From positions 1-5,958 of the forward strand of contig CAZGMS010000127.1 in NCBI GenBank assembly GCA_964526915.1: 5,958 bases of DNA. Direction: 5' to 3'. A model generated the notes under the pieces. That model did no database searches. It was given only the letters and a program-made list of their open reading frames with translations, and was not told the origin of the DNA. Shown one piece after another: positions 1 to 5,784 of the stretch (the first letter of the stretch is position 1; each line of letters begins with the position of its first letter). Source of the stretch: JAHJDR01 sp964526915 (GTDB lineage: Bacteria > UBA10199 > JADGCS01). The translations under genes were made by a program, and so were the position numbers.

Positions 1-1
1 T

Positions 2-79
2 AAGGCACGCTACGTTGAGGACTTTTTGCGAAATCTGACAAAGTCGCAGGCCGAAGCATGGTTTTGCAGTAGAAGATAG
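2..79 (+). CDS. Possible C-terminal end of an upstream gene (partial)
   Basis: This frame is open from the left edge to a TAG stop at 77-79 and would encode 25 residues, ending in AEAWFCSRR. The run is charged and could be a helix (YVEDFLRNLTKSQAEAW). A random 25-codon stretch stays open fairly often, so the open frame is weak evidence. If real, the gene ends 28 bp before the channel-like gene on the same strand, and the two could be co-transcribed. No family is recognised, and the stretch may be plain leader DNA. Confidence 0.2.
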   Translation, partial: KARYVEDFLRNLTKSQAEAWFCSRR

Positions 80-95
80 TTTTTAGAGGTCCCCT

Positions 96-101
96 AAAGG
101 G
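96..101 (+). promoter_or_regulatory. Ribosome binding site for the MscS-like gene
   Basis: AAAGGG lies 6 nt before the ATG at 108 and is a fair Shine-Dalgarno match, which supports that start. It forms the right half of a small palindrome, CCCTAAAGGG (92-101), so the site could be partly paired in the mRNA. The stem is only 4 bp, so any effect would be slight. Confidence 0.5.
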
Positions 102-107
102 TAATTT

Positions 108-1235
108 ATGGGCACCTTGACTATACAACGCTCTCCTGTTTTGAATCCTGCCATTATTTCACAACCTCTCCATCCCCTTGATCCCACAAGAATCGCGCTA
201 GATGGATATCGGAGGGCAACCAGCCACGAGCTTACGAATTGTGGTGAGCGCCCAATACCCTCTGCGGCGCAAGCGATCCACGATCCACGATCCACGATTC
301 ATGCAACGCGATCCGCCACTGCCCTGTCCTCAACCTTGGTTCCCGCGGTCGCGCAGGCCGCCGAAACAGTCACACCTGCCACAACCACCCCTGTGCCCAC
401 AACCCCTCCCGACACGAACACTCTTTTACAATTATTGCCCGCTAACTGGCAGGACGCGCTTGTGGGAGAAAAAGCCCAGTTGTTTGCCAGGGTGGGAATT
501 GATTTGGGAATCATGGCCGCCATCACAACAGGCACTTGGTTCGCCACAGGTTTGGTTAAAAAAGTGGCCTCTCATCTGACACAAAGATCTGATTTGAGTG
601 ATCGTGAAAAATATCGTGTTGAGGCCGCCATTGCCACAGCCAGAATGTTGCTCGTGGGGGGCATCTTTACTGCCAGTTCAGTCGTCGTAGGTGACTCGGC
701 CATGCTGGCAACCGTCAACCTTTTGGTCGGCGCGGCTGTCGCAGGCTTTTTTCTGCAGGAAACCATCACGTCCCTTTACGCCTACGCCATTTTATCCAAT
801 AAACAACAGTACCCCTTGGGTTCTTTCATCAAGGTGGGAGGCATGCGTGGTTTTGTGTTGGCACGGAACCTCACACACACGACCTTGATTGACTTTGTAG
901 AAAAGGCCAAGGTGAAGCCAGGAGAGGCTAATCCAGACGAACGTCTTGATTTTGAAGATGACCCTACGGTGAGTATTCCTATCAATGTTTTGCATCTGCT
1001 CGATGGCAAACAACCCATCATTTCAGTGTTCCCCAACAATTCTCTGTTGGGGTGCGTCGAAGTCGTACCCCAACGTCATTTGAACCAGAAGCAATTGGAC
1101 CATTTTTTATCCCTCCTGTCTCCCGACCGCAAGACCCCCAAAGCATCCAGTACCGTCAGGGCTCAGCCCGCAAAACTACGTCCCCATGAACAGACACGCG
1201 TCGTCCTCATCATTGATCCCAATCATCCGTGGTGA
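108..1235 (+). CDS. MscS-like mechanosensitive channel family membrane protein (divergent)
   Basis: This is a predicted inner-membrane protein related to the MscS small-conductance channels, which open under membrane tension to release solutes. Residues 1-110 are low complexity, rich in Ala, Thr and Pro. Hydrophobic segments lie at about 124-150, 174-196 and 198-228. The third resembles the MscS pore helix and what follows it: LLVGAAVAGFFLQETITS (205-222), then a beta-domain-like stretch with FIKVGGMRGFVLARNLTHTTL (240-260) and ISVFPNNSLLGCVEV (305-319), matching the family pattern of a GGhxGxV strand and an IPN loop. About 40 acidic residues (262-303) are inserted between these strands. The usual C-terminal alpha/beta domain is not recognisable; a short polar tail ends the protein. 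ATG 108 is chosen for its ribosome binding site, but the N-terminus crosses a 7-bp repeat and a later start is possible, for example TTG at 336. Residues 72-86 (ALSSTLVPAVAQAAE) look a little like a signal-peptide end with an AQA cleavage site. The family call is fairly firm; channel activity is inferred. Confidence 0.75.
   Translation: MGTLTIQRSPVLNPAIISQPLHPLDPTRIALDGYRRATSHELTNCGERPIPSAAQAIHDPRSTIHATRSATALSSTLVPAVAQAAETVTPATTTPVPTTPPDTNTLLQLLPANWQDALVGEKAQLFARVGIDLGIMAAITTGTWFATGLVKKVASHLTQRSDLSDREKYRVEAAIATARMLLVGGIFTASSVVVGDSAMLATVNLLVGAAVAGFFLQETITSLYAYAILSNKQQYPLGSFIKVGGMRGFVLARNLTHTTLIDFVEKAKVKPGEANPDERLDFEDDPTVSIPINVLHLLDGKQPIISVFPNNSLLGCVEVVPQRHLNQKQLDHFLSLLSPDRKTPKASSTVRAQPAKLRPHEQTRVVLIIDPNHPW
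275..302 (+). repeat. 7-bp tandem repeat inside the MscS-like coding region
   Basis: Three perfect copies of GATCCAC (275-281, 282-288, 289-295) are followed by a degenerate fourth, GATTCAT (296-302). The array is translated as part of residues 56-65 (IHDPRSTIH), in the low-complexity N-terminus before the first membrane segment. Seven is not a multiple of three, so a change of one unit would shift the frame. It may also be an intergenic-type repeat caught by an over-extended gene start. Confidence 0.85.
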
Positions 1236-1238
1236 GGA

Positions 1239-1270
1239 AATGAATCAATGAATCAATGAATCAATGAAGT
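1239..1270 (+). repeat. 8-bp tandem repeat array, left half (AATGAATC units)
   Basis: Three perfect AATGAATC units (1239-1262) and a variant fourth, AATGAAGT (1263-1270), start 3 bp after the stop codon of the MscS-like gene. Together with the oppositely oriented array at 1301-1340 they form a long imperfect inverted repeat centred near 1281. Confidence 0.85.
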
Positions 1271-1300
1271 AATCGATAATCATTTTTTGATTATTTCATT
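1263..1300. terminator. Hairpin at the centre of the repeat arrays, possible bidirectional terminator
   Basis: Arms 1263-1274 and 1289-1300 pair over 12 bp with one mismatch, around a 14-nt centre that contains six T residues. An alternative tighter pairing is ATAATCA (1276-1282) with TGATTAT (1288-1294) around five T. The stem is AT-rich and has no classical U-tract after it, so it is a poor intrinsic terminator on its own. Its place between two convergent genes makes a role in ending transcription plausible but unproven. Confidence 0.35.
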
Positions 1301-1340
1301 GCTTGATTGTTTGATTGCTTGATTGCTTGATTGTTTCATT
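1301..1340 (+). repeat. 8-bp tandem repeat array, right half (GCTTGATT/GTTTGATT units)
   Basis: There are five consecutive 8-bp units: GCTTGATT (1301), GTTTGATT (1309), GCTTGATT (1317), GCTTGATT (1325) and GTTTCATT (1333). Their reverse complements (AATCAAGC type) resemble the AATGAATC units of the left array, so the two arrays are diverged copies of one repeat in opposite orientation. Confidence 0.85.
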
Positions 1341-1344
1341 GTTT

Positions 1345-1375
1345 TCAGCCGTAGGACTGATCCCGCTCTGCGGGA
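1345..1375. terminator. Two small adjacent hairpins after the sctV stop; weak terminator or REP-like element
   Basis: TCCCGC (1361-1366) and GCGGGA (1370-1375) form a perfect 6-bp stem with a 3-nt loop, ending 2 bp from the sctV stop codon. Next to it, TCAG (1345-1348) and CTGA (1357-1360) form a weaker inverted repeat. No U-tract follows on the minus strand, so this is not a classical intrinsic terminator for sctV. A compact GC-rich palindrome right after a stop codon is also typical of REP-type elements or mRNA 3'-end stabilisers. Only one copy is present here. Confidence 0.4.
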
Positions 1376-1377
1376 CA

Positions 1378-3492
1378 TTATTTCTTCGCCGCCAGCCGTG
1401 GCAGGTTCACGCGCGCGATAGGCTGTATGCGCAGATTCTCGGCCAGTTCCTGATACGACAACACGGAGAGTTGAGGGAATTCGAGTTCAATGATCTTTCT
1501 GAAATACCGACGAATTTCGGCGGTCGTCAAAATGACCGGCGGCTTGGCCCCCGGCGGGAACGGATGCGACGCGATTTCCTTGCCAACAGACTCAATGAGT
1601 TCTTGGGTGATCTCGGGATCGAGCGCCAGATAGTTGCCCTTCTCCGTGGTGCGGATGGATTCCTTGACCAGATCCTCAATGGTCGGATCCAGCAAATACA
1701 CCGCCAGCGAATTGCCATGGCCAGCGTATTTGTGGGTCACGTAACGTTTGAGTCCCGCCCGGATGTGCTCTGTCAAAATGAGCGTATTGCGTTCAATCTC
1801 GGCCCACTGGGCCAGAGTGGAAAAAATATTCTTGAGATCACGAATGGCCACTTCTTCCTGCACCAGCCTCTGAAAAATTTCGGCCAACTGCAGAACCGTG
1901 ATCACCTTGGGCACCAGCTCCTTGACCAGCGCCGGGTGGGTTTTTTCAAGTTCGTTCAGCAGTGTCTGCACCTCTTGCAATCCCAAAAATTCGTGCGCGT
2001 GTTTGCGCAAAATGTACGACAAATGCAAAATCAAATATTCGCTGATGTCCCACATGCGGAATCCGGCCTGCACACACACCTCTTTGAACCCGCTACTCAC
2101 CCAACTCACGATCGAACCATCAATGGGGTGGATCGTTTCCTTGCCCTCAATGTTGAAGAGTTGCAACTGTTCCAGCGGTTCCCCCACCAGAATGCAGTTC
2201 TGCATGATTTTGCCTCTGGCAACGGGCACTTCGTTGATGTTGATGATGTAAGCCTCAGGGTCCATGTCGATTGTCTGCCCACGCACCTGAATGCCCGGAA
2301 AATTCACACCCAGTTCATAATACAACCCATGCCTGAGCAATGGGATCAACTCATTGATAAAGCGCCCCCCGTCCTGACTGTCATCCACGAACGGGATGAT
2401 GGCTGAACCCACTTCGATGGAAATGGGGCTGGGCAAAATGAAGGGAAGTTGATCGCCATGTTTCTCGACGGCCTTTTTAATTTTCTTTTCTTTGGGTTCC
2501 TGCATGATCTCTTTGACCTTCTCCTGCTTCTTTCGGAGCTTCGAAAACGCGAACGCCCCGCACGTAATCGAAATGGCCAAAAAGGGAAGCGCGGGCAATC
2601 CGGGGACGGCCGCCAGGCCCGCCAACAAGACCGAGCTGATCACAAACACCTTGGGGTGCGATGTGAGTTGCATCATCACATCACGACCGAGATTGGAATC
2701 TTTTTTATCGCTCGTCACGCGTGTGACCACAATGCCCGCGGACAGAGAGATGATGAACGCAGGCAACATCGATACCAGCCCGTCCCCAATGCTCAAGATC
2801 GCGTAGGTCTTGGCGGCATAACCAATTTCGTAGTCACGTTGCATCACGCCAATAACCAACCCACCGATCACGTTGATGACCGTGATCACGATCCCGGCGA
2901 TCGCATCCCCCTTGACGAACTTCATGGCGCCGTCCATGGCACCGTACATCTGCGATTCCCTCTGCAGGATGGAACGCCGCTCTTGCGCCTGTTCCATGGT
3001 GATGTTGCCCGCCCGCATGTCAGCATCGATACTCATCTGCTTGCCGGGCATGGCATCCAAGGTGAATCGCGCCGCCACTTCGGAAACACGCTCGGCACCT
3101 TTGGCGATAACGATGAAGTTCACGATCGTGATGATGAGAAACAAAATGCCACCCACCACCACGTTACCTCCAGCCACGAAATTACCGAACGCCAAGATCA
3201 CCTCTCCAGCGTTCGCGTTGAGCAGAATCAAACGAGTTGAGGATATGTTAAGGGCCAGTCGGAACAGCGTGGTGATCAACAAGATGGTAGGAAACGACGC
3301 AATCTTGAGCGCGTCGGTGATGTACATGGCCACCAGCAAAATGATCATCCCCAAGCTGATGTTCATCACCAGCAAAATATCGAGTAACCACGTTGGCATG
3401 GGAACGATGATCATGGCGAAAACGCTCACGACCATCAGTGGCAACACGACATCGGCGTACTTGGAGATCAGTTGGTTGAGTTCAAATTTCAT
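1378..3492 (-). CDS. sctV: Type III secretion system export gate protein SctV (LcrD/FlhA family)
   Basis: SctV is the large inner-membrane export gate of the type III secretion injectisome. In the family it forms a nonameric ring whose cytoplasmic domains receive substrate-chaperone complexes, and it helps use the proton motive force. The protein is intact at 704 residues, the normal length. Residues 1-320 hold about eight hydrophobic segments. The family signature RLALNISSTRLIL is at 78-90, and the conserved cytoplasmic loop (KGAERVSEVAARFTLDAMPG, IDAD) is at 131-158. The cytoplasmic domain fills about 345-704, ending in the conserved TTAEIRRYFRKIIELEFPQLSVLSYQEL region (656-683). SctV is favoured over flagellar FlhA because residues 179-198 read ESQMYGAMDGAMKFVKGDAI, where FlhA usually has a DGASKFVRGD form, and because the loop after the signature is short (LNANAGEVILAFG). 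The gene stands alone: its neighbours are an MscS-like gene (convergent) and a metal transporter (divergent). The Shine-Dalgarno before ATG 3492 is weak. Family certainty is very high; SctV over FlhA is likely. Confidence 0.9.
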   Translation of the reverse strand: MKFELNQLISKYADVVLPLMVVSVFAMIIVPMPTWLLDILLVMNISLGMIILLVAMYITDALKIASFPTILLITTLFRLALNISSTRLILLNANAGEVILAFGNFVAGGNVVVGGILFLIITIVNFIVIAKGAERVSEVAARFTLDAMPGKQMSIDADMRAGNITMEQAQERRSILQRESQMYGAMDGAMKFVKGDAIAGIVITVINVIGGLVIGVMQRDYEIGYAAKTYAILSIGDGLVSMLPAFIISLSAGIVVTRVTSDKKDSNLGRDVMMQLTSHPKVFVISSVLLAGLAAVPGLPALPFLAISITCGAFAFSKLRKKQEKVKEIMQEPKEKKIKKAVEKHGDQLPFILPSPISIEVGSAIIPFVDDSQDGGRFINELIPLLRHGLYYELGVNFPGIQVRGQTIDMDPEAYIININEVPVARGKIMQNCILVGEPLEQLQLFNIEGKETIHPIDGSIVSWVSSGFKEVCVQAGFRMWDISEYLILHLSYILRKHAHEFLGLQEVQTLLNELEKTHPALVKELVPKVITVLQLAEIFQRLVQEEVAIRDLKNIFSTLAQWAEIERNTLILTEHIRAGLKRYVTHKYAGHGNSLAVYLLDPTIEDLVKESIRTTEKGNYLALDPEITQELIESVGKEIASHPFPPGAKPPVILTTAEIRRYFRKIIELEFPQLSVLSYQELAENLRIQPIARVNLPRLAAKK

Positions 3493-3604
3493 ATAATACT
3501 ATTACCAGTTTAACATTGTTTTGCCCTGTGCACCAAACACTTATTTTCTTTGCCAAACAACCACAATGACCCCAACTCAAAAACACCGCCTAACAAATTG
3601 TAAT

Positions 3605-3633
3605 TATATATCATTTTGTTTTGGTTGCCACAA
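3605..3633 (-). promoter_or_regulatory. Candidate sigma-70-type promoter for sctV
   Basis: On the minus strand a -35-like TTGTGG (3633-3628) and a -10-like TATATA (3610-3605) are separated by exactly 17 bp. Transcription would start near 3598, giving an untranslated leader of roughly 105 nt before the ATG at 3492. The region is AT-rich, so chance matches are likely; TATAAT with a 19-bp spacer overlaps it as an alternative. Confidence 0.35.
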
Positions 3634-3745
3634 TAATAATGGTCCCTCACAAGGAGTATCGGCCTGTTTTCATCCAAAGTTGGGGTTTTAATGATTATTT
3701 ACGCTCTGAAGATATTTTTTGTCGCTGGTAATATGGTGGCCAATA

Positions 3746-3759
3746 CGATACACTTATCG
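3746..3759. promoter_or_regulatory. Perfect 5+5 bp dyad just before the ZIP/permease start codon
   Basis: CGATA-CACT-TATCG is a perfect inverted repeat with a 4-bp spacer, ending 5 bp before the ATG at 3765. It sits where a Shine-Dalgarno would be expected, and no good one is visible. It could be a repressor site or a small mRNA hairpin affecting translation. A 10-bp dyad can arise by chance, so confidence is low. Confidence 0.25.
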
Positions 3760-3764
3760 ACGAC

Positions 3765-5651
3765 ATGCCCCATTTATCACTTGAACATTATTTCACACAC
3801 CCCATTTACCTCATGTTTGCCAGCATCGCCGCTCTGTTTTTGGGCCCCCTGATCAACGCAATGTTCCGGGGGCAAAGGTTCGTGCGTGATACGATCGAAG
3901 GCTTCACACTGGTCATGATCATTCTGCTGGTTGCCATGTACATCCTGCCGCACACAGTGCACGATGTGGGCTTCTGGGCCGTCGTCATGCTCCTCATCGG
4001 CATGTTTCTGCCCTCCGTATTCGAAAAAACCTACGTGCGCCTCGCCTCACATGTCCACTACGCCACGATCTTTGTTGTGATGCTCGGTTTCGCCACCCAC
4101 GCTTTTTTGGACGGTGTGGCACTGGTCACCCCCAGCTCAATCTGTTCGATCGACGCAGAGCACTCAGTCAGCATGTTGCCCATCGCAGTCCTTTTGCACC
4201 GCCTTCCCGAAGGGCTGGCCATTTGGACCTTGATCAGACCCTGGTATGGCAACCGCCGGGCGATCCTCATGCTGTTGATTTCTGCCATCTCAACTGTTGC
4301 CGGGGTCACCTCGGGATCATTGTTGATCTCACATATCCCTCATGAGCCTTTTGGTTTCTTCGAAGCCCTGATCGCCGGACTACTGTTGCACATCCTCTTT
4401 CATCGCCACGATCCTTACGAGCCAAGCGGCTGTCATGACTGTGAAACTCCAAAATTCGACTTCAAATGGGGAACTGGCGTTGGTGCTATCCTGGGTTTTG
4501 TTTTGATCTTGGCCATTCAGTCTTCCCAACACGCCGACCATGCCCACGGATCAAAGGCCATGATCTTCTGGAATCTGGCTTTTTCCAGCGCGCCCGCGCT
4601 GGTCATCGCTTATCTGTCCGCTGGTTTGATTCATTCCTTCCTGCCACAAGCCTCCGTGATCTGGATGCAGAAAGGAGGGCAACTCAAGCAGGCCTTCTGC
4701 GGCATGATGTTCGGACTGCCGCTCACCGTCTGTTCGTGCGGTGTGGTGCCCCTCTATCGGTCACTGGTCAAGAAGGGCCTCCCGCTATCGGCGGGGATCG
4801 CCTTTTTCATTGCCACCCCGGAATTGGGCATTGACGCCATTCTCCTCACCATCCCCCTGCTTGGCACTCACTTTGCCGCCATCAGGCTCCTGTCGGCCGC
4901 CATCGTGGCCCTGCTCGTCGCCGTGTTGATAGGTCTGATCTTCTCCGAAAAAAAACAACATGACAACAAAGCGATCAACACCAGCAACGACATTGTGCTC
5001 AGCGATAACACCTTTTGGGGGAAGCTCAAATCCGGCATGTGGGTGGGCCTGGCTGACATGGTTGACCACACAGGTCCCTGGATATTGTTTGGGCTGGCCT
5101 TGGCGGCATCCATCCAACCTTATCTGGAACAAAGCCGCATCTTTTACGCCATTCCCCCTGCCTGGCAGGTTCCGATGTTCGCGCTACTGGGCATGCCTAT
5201 TTACATCTGTGCCTCGGGCATCACCCCTTTTGTCGCTGTGTTAATTTATCATGGTGTCTCACCCGGCGCGGCCATTGCCTTCATGCTGACAGGCCCTGCC
5301 ACCAACGCCACGACGTTCGGTATATTGGCCCAATTGCATGGCAAAAAAATCGCCATCACCTTCGCGGCACTCGTCATGCTCGCCTCCTGTAGCGTGGGTT
5401 ACATCATCAATTTTTTTCACATCACGATTCCCAAGATCCTGCCGTTGGAGCATCAGCATGCTTTCCCCGCTCATACGATCGCCTTCTTTGTCATGCTCAC
5501 CGCCTTGTACGCCTTCTCTCTGCTTCGTTGTGGCCCACAAGCCTGGGCCCGCAAGATCATCGCGGGAGATGTCCCCGCCATGGAGGTACACGAGGATTGC
5601 AAAGATGAAGAAGCGCCGCACGAGCACGGTCATTGTGGGTGTGGGGGATAG
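3765..5651 (+). CDS. Fused ZIP-like / SO_0444-type heavy-metal efflux permease
   Basis: This is a large inner-membrane protein of 628 residues with two recognisable parts. Residues 1 to about 215 resemble ZIP family divalent-metal transporters: about seven hydrophobic segments, HAFLDGVAL (112-120) where ZIP helix 4 carries its metal-binding His/Asp, HRLPEGLAIW (145-154) like the helix 5 motif HxxPEG, and a final helix ending in HILFHRH (209-215). A linker with CHDC (223-226) and HADHAH (256-261) follows. Residues about 265-590 resemble the SO_0444/ArsP permease family (DUF318), with CSCGVVPLYRSLVKKGLP (323-340), ATPELGID (350-357), CASGITPF (482-489) and GPATNATTFG (510-519). The tail is metal-binding in character: C612, H619, H621, H623, C624, C626. 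By family, the second half would export Cu, Zn or arsenicals from the cytoplasm; the metal here is unknown. The first half may bind, sense or transport metal. ATG 3765 is the first start after an in-frame stop at 3729-3731, and its Shine-Dalgarno is poor. The gene appears to be transcribed alone. Confidence 0.88.
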   Translation: MPHLSLEHYFTHPIYLMFASIAALFLGPLINAMFRGQRFVRDTIEGFTLVMIILLVAMYILPHTVHDVGFWAVVMLLIGMFLPSVFEKTYVRLASHVHYATIFVVMLGFATHAFLDGVALVTPSSICSIDAEHSVSMLPIAVLLHRLPEGLAIWTLIRPWYGNRRAILMLLISAISTVAGVTSGSLLISHIPHEPFGFFEALIAGLLLHILFHRHDPYEPSGCHDCETPKFDFKWGTGVGAILGFVLILAIQSSQHADHAHGSKAMIFWNLAFSSAPALVIAYLSAGLIHSFLPQASVIWMQKGGQLKQAFCGMMFGLPLTVCSCGVVPLYRSLVKKGLPLSAGIAFFIATPELGIDAILLTIPLLGTHFAAIRLLSAAIVALLVAVLIGLIFSEKKQHDNKAINTSNDIVLSDNTFWGKLKSGMWVGLADMVDHTGPWILFGLALAASIQPYLEQSRIFYAIPPAWQVPMFALLGMPIYICASGITPFVAVLIYHGVSPGAAIAFMLTGPATNATTFGILAQLHGKKIAITFAALVMLASCSVGYIINFFHITIPKILPLEHQHAFPAHTIAFFVMLTALYAFSLLRCGPQAWARKIIAGDVPAMEVHEDCKDEEAPHEHGHCGCGG

Positions 5652-5654
5652 GGG

Positions 5655-5691
5655 GGACGAAAACACGAAAGGACGAAGGACGAGAGGACGA
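5655..5691 (+). repeat. Degenerate GGACGA tandem array after the permease gene
   Basis: Four GGACGA cores (5655, 5671, 5678, 5686) and one variant, ACACGA (5663), are separated by zero to two purines, giving units of about 7-8 bp. The array begins 4 bp after the stop codon at 5649-5651. It is purine-rich on the plus strand and forms no evident hairpin. It is similar in size and degeneracy to the other two arrays here but different in sequence. Confidence 0.7.
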
Positions 5692-5730
5692 CCGTTTAGA
5701 CCGAAAAGTGTCCCTTCACTTGAGGATATT

Positions 5731-5765
5731 AAAAATTGCAGGGGCCAGATAACCCGGCCCCTGCA
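5731..5765 (-). terminator. Strong intrinsic terminator for the right-hand minus-strand gene, possibly bidirectional
   Basis: TGCAGGGGCC (5737-5746) and GGCCCCTGCA (5756-5765) form a perfect 10-bp GC-rich stem with a 9-nt loop. Read on the minus strand, the stem is followed by ATTTTTA (5736-5730), a good U-tract, 20 bp after the stop codon of the minus-strand gene. On the plus strand the following bases are T-rich but interrupted (TTGATTGGTCTTGTTGTTT), so it may also end transcription from the permease gene, less efficiently. Confidence 0.85.
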
Positions 5766-5784
5766 TTGATTGGTCTTGTTGTTT

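Larger units (their letters stand above)
3493..3764. promoter_or_regulatory. Divergent intergenic region between sctV and the ZIP/permease gene
   Basis: These 272 bp are clearly more AT-rich than the flanking genes and must hold the promoters for both. A 9-bp inverted repeat, ACCCCAACT (3569-3577) and AGTTGGGGT (3678-3686), spans 118 bp. For the rightward gene, the best -10-like element is TGGTAATAT (3726-3734), an extended -10 form without a good -35. No convincing Zur, Fur, ArsR or MerR-type operator was recognised, though a close dyad lies just before the start codon. No supported small gene was found here. Confidence 0.5.

Noticed and set aside
202..579. A 125-codon plus-strand frame overlapping the start of the MscS-like gene
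   Set aside because: It is out of frame with the conserved membrane domain, lacks a ribosome binding site and reads as Pro/Arg-rich shadow sequence. It matters only as the frame that a 7-bp repeat change could join to the channel body.
1239..1340. CRISPR array
   Set aside because: The units are 8 bp, directly adjacent and without unique spacers, and they occur in both orientations, so this is a simple tandem repeat.
1315..2406. Long plus-strand open frame (363 codons) opposite the 3' half of sctV
   Set aside because: It lies wholly antisense to a well-conserved gene, has a composition rich in Arg, Gln and His typical of a reverse-frame shadow, and begins inside the repeat array.
1378..3492. 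Calling this gene flhA (flagellar)
   Set aside because: The ESQMYGAMDGAMKFVKGD region and the short loop after the signature match SctV rather than FlhA, and no flagellar gene is nearby. The alternative is kept as a check in the findings.
2449..3496. Two further long plus-strand open frames (263 and 207 codons) antisense to sctV
   Set aside because: They are mirror frames of the sctV membrane domain; one is unusually Met/Ile/Thr-rich and the other His/Asp/Arg-rich, as expected from the opposite strand of hydrophobic codons.
3566..3691. A 41-codon plus-strand open frame in the divergent intergenic region
   Set aside because: It has no ribosome binding site, starts in AT-rich promoter DNA, overlaps the candidate sctV promoter and shows no protein-like pattern.
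5338..5769. A 143-codon plus-strand frame over the end of the permease gene
   Set aside because: It is a Ser/Pro/Arg-rich out-of-frame shadow of the permease gene that runs into the repeat array and the terminator.
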